Under the pieces are notes generated by a model that had not been told where the DNA came from, did no database searches, and saw nothing but the letters and a program-made list of their open reading frames with translations. DNA of 28,263 bases from an uncultured Muribaculaceae bacterium. GTDB lineage: Bacteria; Bacteroidota; Bacteroidia; Bacteroidales; Muribaculaceae. Where the stretch lies: positions 1 to 28,263 of the forward strand of contig CAJTMY010000033.1 in NCBI GenBank assembly GCA_910577355.1, read 5' to 3'. This document shows positions 14,983 to 22,729 of the stretch, in pieces. Positions within the stretch are counted from its first letter, which is position 1. Every line of letters begins with the position of its first letter. A program made the translations under genes and the position numbers.

Positions 14983-17454
14983 ATGAAAAGACTCTACACA
15001 TCCGCCATAATATGCCTTTTATCGGCATTGGCAATCAACGCTGTCAAGTCAGAGCCTTACCTGAAAAGTAAACAGGCGAACATATACACCGCCAAAACCG
15101 CAAACGACCCGACAGCCGGCGAGCCCCTGCTATACGAGGATTTCTCGCGATTCGCCGACGGTAGCGAGGACGCACCCGGCGCAGCCGTACCGCTCGAACG
15201 TATATATCACATACCTGCGTCGATGACCGCCGAGGACGGATGGATTGGGCTCGGTCTATATCAGGCCGGCGGCACATGCCTCATTGGCCCGTGCACCGGA
15301 GGCCTCAATCCCTACGGATATATCGGCACGCCCGGCATGGATCTCGGCGGCAAAGCCACACTTACACTACGGGCCCGGCGGCCGGTCGGCAGCACCGGCG
15401 ATATCGATGTGATGCTCATAGGCGAATACGGCCCCGGCGAGGACGAGACATCATTCACACTCACCGACGCGTGGCAGACATATACGTTCACGGCGCGACA
15501 TGCCGAATTTGGCGAAAAAAGCCATTTTCAGATCGATGCTGTGGGAGGCAGCGTGCTTATCGATGACATTCGCATCGATCTCACAGTAGACAGGCTGCCG
15601 GCCCCGACAGCTCTCCCGGCCGACAACATAAGCACCACAAGTTTTGCGGCCCGCTGGGAAGGCACAGGCAAATCATATCTGCTTAACGTATGGTACGAGG
15701 ACAAAGCAGATCTATATGAAAGCGGAACCATCTCCGAGGGTTTCGACGGCATAAACCATATGGCGGGCGATCCCTCGCGCATTGATACGGCAAATCCGTC
15801 ATATCCCGCCGGCTGGACTATCGACATAGCAAGCCACGGCGAACGTGAGCTGGCCACCGAGCCCGGATTGTATGCCTCAGCCCCACAATCCCTGGTGTTC
15901 GATGCCGAAGGCGACGTAGTAATATCACCCGAATCGCCGCAGCCCATCACCCGTGCGACGGTGTGGATGCGTCCCTCGAGTTTCGAACAGGAGTTTGACT
16001 TTGATCTAGACGACGAGGATGACCAATTCTACAGCCTTATACAGATCAGCGGCTATGATGCCGGATCCGGAAAATGGATCATGCTGGCCAATGTGCCCAA
16101 CTTCTACCTTGCCGAGGAGGGTCTGGCGTATGAGCTTGAAGGCTCTGCGGTATTCGGATACAACACTACACGGCTCAAAGTGGAATATATGCAGAAGAAC
16201 CGCCTCGAATTCTATATCGACGACATCGAGATAGAATACGAATCGGCTCCAAAACGTGTGATGGTGCTTGAGAACAAGAAAGTGAGCGGTAGCCGCTACA
16301 CAGTACGAAACATCGATCCTGAGTCCGATTATTATTACAATCTTGTCGCCTCGGACGGCATATTGCAGTCCGACCCCAGCGCAACGATATGGGTCGACGG
16401 TATAAGCGGACTGCGTGTCTCCACCGAGGAAGCCTCCGATGTATCGCCCGACGGATTCACCGCCCGATGGCAGAGACTGCCGCATGCGCGGGAATACACA
16501 ATCGACACCTACCGCCTCTACGAGGCAAAGGACGATACTCCGGGCTTCACCGTGAGCAGCGAGGATTTCGACCTCATAAAACAAGGCACGATCAACAATC
16601 CGGGCTACACCGCCGCATCGCCATACGACTTCGCGGCCAACGGTATGGCCCATACACATTGGTGCGCCACCAATCCGTGCTGGGCTGCCGGCATGGCCGG
16701 CTCGCGCGGCACCGATATGGCCGGCAATGTCGGACTGGTTTATTCGCCAGTACTCAATCTCGGCGGTAACGGAGGCAATGGATTTGATGTCCGCGCCACA
16801 TTCCTTACCACCGCCACGAAGGTCGATATGGGCGACGGTACCACCGAGCCCGAAGGCATGTTTGTGATGGTGCTCTATTCGCCCGACGACACGCAGGCTC
16901 TTGCCGCCGACTATTTCGAGACCTCCGGCACACGCCTGCAGTCGCATCAGTTCAAGATCCGCAACACCGAAAGCATCGACCTCGACGGTGTGATAGTGGC
17001 CTTCATGAACAAAAGCGGCATGCCTTTCTTCGTGGACAAAGTGGAGATAATTCAGGATATCAAGGCCGGCGAAAGCGTTACCATGCCGCTCGGCAGCGAC
17101 ATCACGACCGGCACATCGATGCGTTTCGACAATCTCGACGGCACGTTCGACCATGCGTTTGCCGTTACGGCCTCCGTCACCCGCGACTTCGAAACATACA
17201 CATCGCGCCGCTCCGATATGCGCATAGTACGTACATCAAGCTCATCGGTATGCGATGTAGCCGTCGACCGTGACGCAATGACCGTCACCGCCCTGAACGG
17301 CTCTATCGCCGTAAACGGCACCGGCACTGCAACGGTATACACTCCGGCAGGCACAATAGTTGGAATTGTCACACAAGACGCGCCACTTGCGACAATGCCA
17401 GGCATCTATATTGTCGCCACCCCGGACGGCGCTGTAAAAGTCGCCATAAGATAA
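14983..17454 (+). CDS. Secreted multidomain beta-sandwich protein with fibronectin III-like units and sorting-type C-terminus
   Basis: 823 residues, ATG start with a clear signal peptide (K-R, hydrophobic core, cleavage near residue 24). Three jelly-roll, carbohydrate-binding or choice-of-anchor-J-like segments can be made out (about 45-205, 240-415 and 515-690), each ending in an I-D-D-I-x-I or V-D-K-V-E-I strand. They are separated by fibronectin III-like units (about 207-240, 415-510 and 690-750), recognisable by F-x-A-R-W. The last 65 residues resemble the Por/T9SS C-terminal sorting domain (V-Y-T-P-A-G, then G-I-Y-I-V, then V-K-V-A-I). No catalytic motif is visible. Extracellular or surface location is likely; binding of a glycan or host or diet ligand is plausible but not shown. 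It has its own promoter and terminator, and runs divergently from the kinase operon. Confidence 0.85.
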   Translation: MKRLYTSAIICLLSALAINAVKSEPYLKSKQANIYTAKTANDPTAGEPLLYEDFSRFADGSEDAPGAAVPLERIYHIPASMTAEDGWIGLGLYQAGGTCLIGPCTGGLNPYGYIGTPGMDLGGKATLTLRARRPVGSTGDIDVMLIGEYGPGEDETSFTLTDAWQTYTFTARHAEFGEKSHFQIDAVGGSVLIDDIRIDLTVDRLPAPTALPADNISTTSFAARWEGTGKSYLLNVWYEDKADLYESGTISEGFDGINHMAGDPSRIDTANPSYPAGWTIDIASHGERELATEPGLYASAPQSLVFDAEGDVVISPESPQPITRATVWMRPSSFEQEFDFDLDDEDDQFYSLIQISGYDAGSGKWIMLANVPNFYLAEEGLAYELEGSAVFGYNTTRLKVEYMQKNRLEFYIDDIEIEYESAPKRVMVLENKKVSGSRYTVRNIDPESDYYYNLVASDGILQSDPSATIWVDGISGLRVSTEEASDVSPDGFTARWQRLPHAREYTIDTYRLYEAKDDTPGFTVSSEDFDLIKQGTINNPGYTAASPYDFAANGMAHTHWCATNPCWAAGMAGSRGTDMAGNVGLVYSPVLNLGGNGGNGFDVRATFLTTATKVDMGDGTTEPEGMFVMVLYSPDDTQALAADYFETSGTRLQSHQFKIRNTESIDLDGVIVAFMNKSGMPFFVDKVEIIQDIKAGESVTMPLGSDITTGTSMRFDNLDGTFDHAFAVTASVTRDFETYTSRRSDMRIVRTSSSSVCDVAVDRDAMTVTALNGSIAVNGTGTATVYTPAGTIVGIVTQDAPLATMPGIYIVATPDGAVKVAIR

Positions 17455-17462
17455 AAGTCACC

Positions 17463-17523
17463 TGCAATGAATAATAAAGAATCCACTGAATGTGCTTCAG
17501 TGGATTCTTTATTATTCATTGCA
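17463..17523. terminator. 28-bp perfect stem, bidirectional terminator overlapping the pectate lyase 3' end
   Basis: Arms 17463-17490 and 17496-17523 are perfectly complementary around a 5-base loop. The right arm contains the last codons and stop of the convergent pectate lyase gene (stop at 17512-17514). The stem is AT-rich outside and GC-richer near the loop, with T-rich descending arms on both strands. Confidence 0.85.
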
Positions 17524-18582
17524 AGCATGTTTCTGTTTCCATTCGGCATATCTGTCGAAAAGGGCTGCGGGCCACGGGCTGTACCAGCTGTAACCGCTGC
17601 GTCGCTCGGAGCCGATGTCTTCGAGCCGCTCGCGGGGCACGCCGTCGCGGTCGCAGACAAAGGGGCGGCAGTCTACGAGGTCGTAGTAACGCGCCCATAT
17701 CACCGATGTGGAGTCGGGCACGAGACGGGTGTCGAGAGTGCCGTCGGCCTTGGAGCCGGTGCGTTCCACCCGCAGCCCTTCGATCTTGTATCTGTCAAAC
17801 CAGCACATTGCGCCCTCTATGGCACGGCACACACGCGCATCGGGCTGGGGGATATCCATCAGCAGCCACACCAGCGTCATGCTCTCGGTGGAGCAGAATG
17901 CAGGCAGCTCGAATGCCCGGGCTCCTACCGGCTCGAGAGTCTCGCGGTCGTGCTGCTGGCACCATACCGTCGGCTCGCCGTTGTATATGATCTGTGTGGC
18001 CAGTATGCACTCTATGCCACGGTCAAACGATTCGCCGAGGCGGCTGCGCAGGCTGTCTCCGATAAGCCCTGGAGCATCGTACGGCGCCACTCCGTCGCGC
18101 ATGTCGCGTATCAGGGTCATGGTATTGGCCATGGCATTGTCGTTGTAGGTGATATGCCGGCGATAGCCGGGCATTTCAGGCCAGAACTGCGGCCAGCCGC
18201 CGTTGGGATACTGCCCCGACAGCAGATATTCCGCGCCGCGCACTACGGCATTGCTCCACAAGGTATCGCCGGTGGCTTTGTAGAGACGGGCCAGATATGC
18301 CATCTGCATTGTGGTGGCATCATTGTCGGTGGTAGAGTCGTCGCTGCGCATATAGTCGGCCCGCACTGCGGCAAGTTCGGCGGGTGTAAGCTCGCGGGCC
18401 ATATCGATATTCTTGGGCCAGCCACCGGTATGGCGCTGGTAGGCGAGCACCTGCCTGCCGATACGGGCGGCCTCGGCGGTGGCGAAGAACGTGGAATCGG
18501 TCTCGCGGAGAGGGTTGTAAGGTCGCGCCTGTGCGCATACTGCCGTCACAAGCGCTACTGCCGCAATCGCTATTCTGTTCAT
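17512..18582 (-). CDS. Pectate lyase, polysaccharide lyase family 10
   Basis: 356 residues from the ATG at 18582, chosen because it starts a good signal peptide (M-N-R-I, hydrophobic, cut after A-Q-A near 19). The mature protein carries the PL10 pattern in order: H-T-G-G-W-P-K-N (51-58), T-T-D-N-D-A-T (84-90), Y-P-N-G-G-W-P-Q-F (125-133), I-T-Y-N-D-N-A-M (144-151), W-C-Q-Q-H-D (207-212), E-R-R-S-G-Y-S-W-Y (326-334). PL10 enzymes cleave polygalacturonate by calcium-assisted beta-elimination. Location is likely periplasmic, or outer-membrane linked after export. It starts 7 bases after the S41 protease stop, so it is co-transcribed with parE-coaD-S41 rather than sitting in a polysaccharide utilisation locus. 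No SusC/SusD genes are nearby. Family call firm; true substrate untested. Confidence 0.92.
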   Translation of the reverse strand: MNRIAIAAVALVTAVCAQARPYNPLRETDSTFFATAEAARIGRQVLAYQRHTGGWPKNIDMARELTPAELAAVRADYMRSDDSTTDNDATTMQMAYLARLYKATGDTLWSNAVVRGAEYLLSGQYPNGGWPQFWPEMPGYRRHITYNDNAMANTMTLIRDMRDGVAPYDAPGLIGDSLRSRLGESFDRGIECILATQIIYNGEPTVWCQQHDRETLEPVGARAFELPAFCSTESMTLVWLLMDIPQPDARVCRAIEGAMCWFDRYKIEGLRVERTGSKADGTLDTRLVPDSTSVIWARYYDLVDCRPFVCDRDGVPRERLEDIGSERRSGYSWYSPWPAALFDRYAEWKQKHACNE

Positions 18583-18589
18583 GCTCCGG

Positions 18590-20200
18590 TTATTTAGTCT
18601 GCCCCTTGAGCAGGCGATAGTAGCGCTCCGGATCGCTGATAAGGCGGTAGGCTTCGTTGAAATCATTACTGAGCGGATTGGTGGCGCGCACATAGATGCC
18701 GTTTTCGTAGAGGTCGCGGGTCATAAGGCCGCGAAGTATGGCGAGTATCATCTCGCGCGATTTCTGCCATTGCTCCTCATTGAAAGGCACGCCGTCCTTT
18801 TCGCCTTGGGCTATTAGGCCTTTGACAATCATGTCATCGGGCATGAACCCGGCGGCAAACTTCTCTTCGTCGGGATACCGAGCGAGCAATTCGTCCCGGT
18901 TTTTCTCTATGTAGCCCAGTGCATATTTCATTATCGAGCCTTTGGCCACGAGGTCGCGGTAGTAGGGTGAGAACCGCGAGGTATCGGCCGGCACGAACAG
19001 GTCGGGCATTATACCTCCGCCCCCGTATACGGTGCGGTTGTTGCGCAGGGTATGGTAAGGCTGCGATTTGTCGAGATGTATCGAATCGGGATGCCACAGT
19101 TCGCCCGAATTATATCGGTTGAGCATATCGAGCTGATATTCCTCGCCCTTGCCTTTCTCGTAAGGCTTCTGTATGCAGCGGCCCGACGGGGTGTAGTAGC
19201 GCGATGTGGTGAGGCGTATCATGGAACCGTCGGGGAAGGGGAAGGGACGTTGCACAAGCCCCTTGCCGAATGTGCGGCGGCCTACGATAAGACCGCGGTC
19301 GTTGTCCTGAATGGCCCCAGAGAGAATTTCGGCCGCCGATGCCGAGTATTGGTCAACCATAATGACGAGTCGGTCGACGGGCAACTGTCCGTCGGTCTCC
19401 ACCGCATAGCCGGCGGGAGGCGTATTCAGACCTTTTGTATATACCACGGGATCGTTCTTGCGCAGGAATTCGGAGGCGAGCTCTACGGCCGAGCCGAGAT
19501 ATCCGCCGCCGTTGCCCGACAGGTCGAGTATCAGGTTTTTCATGCCCAGACGGCTCAGCGAGTCGGCGGCCTGCCGCACCTCGCGGGCAGTGGCTTCGGC
19601 AAACCGGCTTACTGAAATGAAGCCCGTCTCAGGATCGACCATATATGCGGCGTCCATGCTGTATAGAGGTATATCGTCGCGTATCAGTTCGAAGTCAATC
19701 AGATCAGGCTCGCCGCCGCGTTTCACCTTGAGATTCACCACCGAGCCTTTGGGGCCGCGCAGCACCTTTATTATGCCGTTGTTGTTGAGTTTCTTGCCGG
19801 CAATCACGGTGTCGTTGGCCGATATGATTCGGTCGCCGGGGCGGATGCCTACCTTCTCGGAAGGGCCGCCTTGTGTGGTCTGGATCACGTAGACGGTATC
19901 CTCGACCATATTGAACTGTATGCCGATGCCGCTGAATTTTCCTTCGAGCGGTTGGTTGAGCTCCTCGGTCTCGGCGGGCGTGGAATATGCCGAGTGGGGG
20001 TCGAGTGTCTTGAGCATGGCTATGATGGCTTCCTGCACAAGGGTGTCGGCATCGACTTCCTCCACATAGTATCGCTCAATTACTGCTGTGGCAAGTTGTA
20101 GTTTCTGCTCGGGTGTCATCTCACGGGTGCCTTGGGCGGTTGCATTGCAGGCGACCATTACAGCGGCCGCGCAGACGAGAGATATCAGTTTTTTAATCAT
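18590..20200 (-). CDS. S41-family C-terminal processing peptidase (PDZ domain protease)
   Basis: 536 residues, ATG overlapping the coaD stop (ATGA). The N-terminus is a signal peptide with a possible lipobox (M-V-A-C at 15-18) and an alternative cut after A-T-A-Q. The S41 N-terminal helices (M-T-P-E-Q, L-D-P-H-S-A-Y-S at 66-73) precede a PDZ domain (about 88-165). The tail-specific protease core follows, with L-D-L-S-G-N-G-G-G-Y (226-235), the catalytic serine in Y-S-A-S-A-A-E (probably Ser288) and lysine in R-T-F-G-K-G (Lys313), 25 residues apart as in E. coli Prc. It degrades or trims periplasmic proteins from the C-terminus. It belongs to the parE-coaD-S41-PL10 operon, an order I recall from other Bacteroidales. 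Confidence 0.94.
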   Translation of the reverse strand: MIKKLISLVCAAAVMVACNATAQGTREMTPEQKLQLATAVIERYYVEEVDADTLVQEAIIAMLKTLDPHSAYSTPAETEELNQPLEGKFSGIGIQFNMVEDTVYVIQTTQGGPSEKVGIRPGDRIISANDTVIAGKKLNNNGIIKVLRGPKGSVVNLKVKRGGEPDLIDFELIRDDIPLYSMDAAYMVDPETGFISVSRFAEATAREVRQAADSLSRLGMKNLILDLSGNGGGYLGSAVELASEFLRKNDPVVYTKGLNTPPAGYAVETDGQLPVDRLVIMVDQYSASAAEILSGAIQDNDRGLIVGRRTFGKGLVQRPFPFPDGSMIRLTTSRYYTPSGRCIQKPYEKGKGEEYQLDMLNRYNSGELWHPDSIHLDKSQPYHTLRNNRTVYGGGGIMPDLFVPADTSRFSPYYRDLVAKGSIMKYALGYIEKNRDELLARYPDEEKFAAGFMPDDMIVKGLIAQGEKDGVPFNEEQWQKSREMILAILRGLMTRDLYENGIYVRATNPLSNDFNEAYRLISDPERYYRLLKGQTK

Positions 20201-20691
20201 TTGGTGTCTTTTACAGGTTGAGGAAGAAATTGACTTACATCACAGCCGTACGACTGCAGTTCGCGCAGGGCGCTCGACGATATAGCGGCATGCTCGGGCA
20301 GGGTATATAGCAGCACCGTGTCGATGCCGCCGATGCGGCGGTTGAGGTCGGCGAGATCGCGCTCGTACTCGAAGTCCTTGGCCGAGCGCACGCCTCTCAG
20401 CAGCCATTGCGCCCCAAGGCGGCGGGCGAGCTGTACGGTGAGCTCGTTCTCGTATGCGACCACCTCCACCCTACCCTCGGTAAGCGCCGCATAAATGCCG
20501 CGTATGGCTTCGACACGTTCGGCAGCAGGCGTGGAACCGATCTTGGCGCTGTTTACGCCTACTGCGACTATCACACGGTCGAACAGGCCGAGCGCACGTT
20601 CCACCACCGAGGCATGGCCGGCGGTGAAAGGGTCGAACGATCCGGCGAACAGCGCCGTGCGACATGCAGTGTCAGGAGATTTGAGAGTCAT
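20197..20691 (-). CDS. coaD: Phosphopantetheine adenylyltransferase
   Basis: 164 residues, ATG start. CoaD makes 3'-dephospho-CoA from ATP and 4'-phosphopantetheine, the fourth step of coenzyme A synthesis, in the cytosol. The nucleotidyltransferase signature G-S-F-D-P-F-T-A-G-H is at 17-26. R-G-V-R-S-A-K-D-F-E-Y-E and I-S-S-S-A-L-R-E-L match the family, and the length is typical. The start overlaps the end of parE by 20 bases, and its stop overlaps the protease ATG by 4, so translation is probably coupled through the operon. Confidence 0.97.
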   Translation of the reverse strand: MTLKSPDTACRTALFAGSFDPFTAGHASVVERALGLFDRVIVAVGVNSAKIGSTPAAERVEAIRGIYAALTEGRVEVVAYENELTVQLARRLGAQWLLRGVRSAKDFEYERDLADLNRRIGGIDTVLLYTLPEHAAISSSALRELQSYGCDVSQFLPQPVKDTK

Positions 20692-22612
20692 CTTCTATAA
20701 CGAGATTGTCTATGATGAAGTTCTGTCGTTCCATGGTATTTTTGCCCATGTAGAATTCAAGCAGCTCGTCCACGCCGTCTTCCTTGCGCAGGGTCACGCG
20801 GTCGAGGCGCATATCGGGGCCGATGAACTCGCGGAATTCGTCGGGCGATATCTCGCCGAGGCCTTTGAACCGTGTTATCTCAGCGCTGGAGCCCAGACGC
20901 GCGATGGCGGCCACACGTTCTTCGTCGGTATAGCAGTATACTGTGTCGTCATCTTTTTTCGACTTGGCGTTGCGGCGCGAGGTGAGGCGGTTGCGAACAC
21001 GGAAAAGCGGGGTCTGGAGGACATATACATGTCCCTTCTTGATAAGGTCGGGGAAGAAATTGAGGAAGAACGTGATGAGCAGCAGGCGTATGTGCATGCC
21101 GTCGACGTCGGCGTCGGTGGCGATTATCACCTTGTTGTAGCGCAGGCCGTCGATTCCGTCCTCGAGATTGAGCGCGGCTTGCAGCAGGTTGAACTCTTCG
21201 TTCTCGTAGAGCACTTTCTGTGTCACGCCGTAGGTATTGAGCGGCTTGCCGCGGAGCATGAACACCGCCTGGGTATCCACGTCGCGCACCTTGGTTATCG
21301 AGCCGCCGGCCGAGTCGCCCTCGGTAAGGAATATCGACGATGCGAGTTTCTTCTCGTCGCTGCCGCGCGTGTCGCTGAGATGGACATTGCAGTCGATGAG
21401 TTTGCGGTTGTGCAGGCTCACTTTCTTGGCTTTCTCGCGGGCAAGCTTTGTTATGCCGGCCATGGCCTTGCGGTCGCGCTCGCTGGCCTGCACCTTTTTC
21501 AGTATGGTATCGGCCACGGCGAGGTCGCGGTGCAGATAGTCGTCGAGCTCTTTCTTGATGAAGTCACCAACGAACTTGGCCACCGTGGGCCCGTCGGGGC
21601 CCATGTCGCGCGAGCCGAGCTTGGTCTTGGTCTGCGACTCGAACACCGGCTCCTCCACCTTCACGGCCACTGCGGCGACCATGCCGTTGCGTATGTCGCC
21701 GTACTCGAAGTTGCGGCCGAAGAAGTCTTTGAGCGTGCGCGACACGGATTCCTTGAATGCCGTGAGGTGTGTGCCGCCCTGGGTGGTATGCTGGCCGTTG
21801 ACAAAGCTGTAATATTCCTCGCCATACTGGTTGGCATGGGTGATGGCCACCTCGATGTCGTCGCCTTTGAGGTGTATGATGGGATAAAGGGCATCGGAGG
21901 TCATGTTCTGCGACAGCAGGTCGAGCAATCCTTTGCGCGACACATAGCCGACTCCGTTATACACAATCTTGAGGCCGGTGTTGAGATATGTGTAGTTTTT
22001 CAGCAGCGGCTCTATGAATTCGTCGCGGAACAGATAGTCGCGGAATATCGTCGGGTCGGGCACAAAGCGCACATATGTGCCGTTGGGCTCGTCGGCGGGC
22101 AGAATGTCGGTCTCTTCGACAAGCTCGCCCTTGGCGAAGCGTGCCGTCTTGCCCATACCGTCGCGCACCGAGCGGATCTCGAATATCTCCGACAGGGCGT
22201 TCACGGCCTTTATGCCCACGCCATTGAGGCCCACACTTTTCTTGAACGCCTTGGAGTCGTATTTGCCGCCGGTATTCATCTTAGAGGCCACATCCACGAG
22301 CTTGCCCAGAGGCACACCGCGGCCGAAGTCGCGCACGCTCACCTCGCGTCCGTCCTTTATATCTATTATTATCTGCCTGCCGTAGCCCATCATATACTCG
22401 TCGATGGCGTTGTCGAGCACTTCCTTGAGCAGGACGTATATGCCGTCGTCGCTGCCGGTGCCGTCGCCGAGCTTTCCTATGTACATGCCGGGCCGGCGGC
22501 GTATATGCTCCTTCCAATCGAGGGTACGTATCTCGTCCTCGGTATATGTGAGACCGGATACGCCGGTACCGGGCGTATCGAAGTCGGCCGTATATTCGTC
22601 TTCGGGTATCAT
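20672..22612 (-). CDS. parE: DNA topoisomerase IV subunit B (type IIA topoisomerase ATPase subunit)
   Basis: 646 residues from the ATG at 22612. An in-frame TTG at 22621 lies inside the promoter element and is unlikely. It carries the GHKL ATPase motifs (E-V-L-D-N-A-I-D-E, D-F-G-R-G-V-P, G-L-N-G-V-G-I-K) and the transducer region. The TOPRIM half follows with E-G-D-S-A-G-G and D-A-D-V-D-G-M-H-I-R. With subunit A (ParC, not in this window) it would decatenate and relax DNA. Length and the lack of a long C-terminal insert fit ParE better than GyrB. First gene of the parE-coaD-S41-PL10 operon. Confidence 0.92.
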   Translation of the reverse strand: MIPEDEYTADFDTPGTGVSGLTYTEDEIRTLDWKEHIRRRPGMYIGKLGDGTGSDDGIYVLLKEVLDNAIDEYMMGYGRQIIIDIKDGREVSVRDFGRGVPLGKLVDVASKMNTGGKYDSKAFKKSVGLNGVGIKAVNALSEIFEIRSVRDGMGKTARFAKGELVEETDILPADEPNGTYVRFVPDPTIFRDYLFRDEFIEPLLKNYTYLNTGLKIVYNGVGYVSRKGLLDLLSQNMTSDALYPIIHLKGDDIEVAITHANQYGEEYYSFVNGQHTTQGGTHLTAFKESVSRTLKDFFGRNFEYGDIRNGMVAAVAVKVEEPVFESQTKTKLGSRDMGPDGPTVAKFVGDFIKKELDDYLHRDLAVADTILKKVQASERDRKAMAGITKLAREKAKKVSLHNRKLIDCNVHLSDTRGSDEKKLASSIFLTEGDSAGGSITKVRDVDTQAVFMLRGKPLNTYGVTQKVLYENEEFNLLQAALNLEDGIDGLRYNKVIIATDADVDGMHIRLLLITFFLNFFPDLIKKGHVYVLQTPLFRVRNRLTSRRNAKSKKDDDTVYCYTDEERVAAIARLGSSAEITRFKGLGEISPDEFREFIGPDMRLDRVTLRKEDGVDELLEFYMGKNTMERQNFIIDNLVIEDDSQIS

Positions 22613-22618
22613 AACTTG

Positions 22619-22650
22619 CAAAGATACAAAAATATCGCGATCTTTACAAT
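22619..22650 (-). promoter_or_regulatory. Promoter of parE operon (ATTG, N20, TATCTTTG)
   Basis: On the minus strand a TATCTTTG -7 element (22619-22626) is preceded by ATTG (22647-22650) at a 20-base gap, matching the Bacteroidetes -33/-7 pattern. The -7 element ends 6 bases before the parE ATG, so the transcript should start at or next to the start codon. Confidence 0.7.
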
Positions 22651-22662
22651 AGCCATGTCAAG

Positions 22663-22692
22663 AAAAAATCCCCCACAGGCTCTGTCGGGGAT
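22663..22692 (-). terminator. Intrinsic terminator after the DUF1846 gene
   Basis: Arms 22668-22678 and 22682-22692 pair with one mismatch and a 3-base loop, and on the minus strand are followed by a run of six T (22663-22668). It lies 38 bases past the stop of the DUF1846 gene and just before the parE promoter. Confidence 0.85.
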
Positions 22693-22729
22693 ATAGGTGT
22701 ATCATATAGTTGTGCGGGCCGTATGGCTC

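Noticed and set aside
17463..17523. Insertion-sequence inverted repeats or MITE
   Set aside because: The perfect stem with a 5-base loop sits exactly between two convergent stops, with no target duplication; a terminator explains it.
20495..22696. 733-codon plus-strand open frame opposite parE and coaD
   Set aside because: Both minus-strand genes are unmistakable. The plus-strand translation is low in complexity and matches no family I know.
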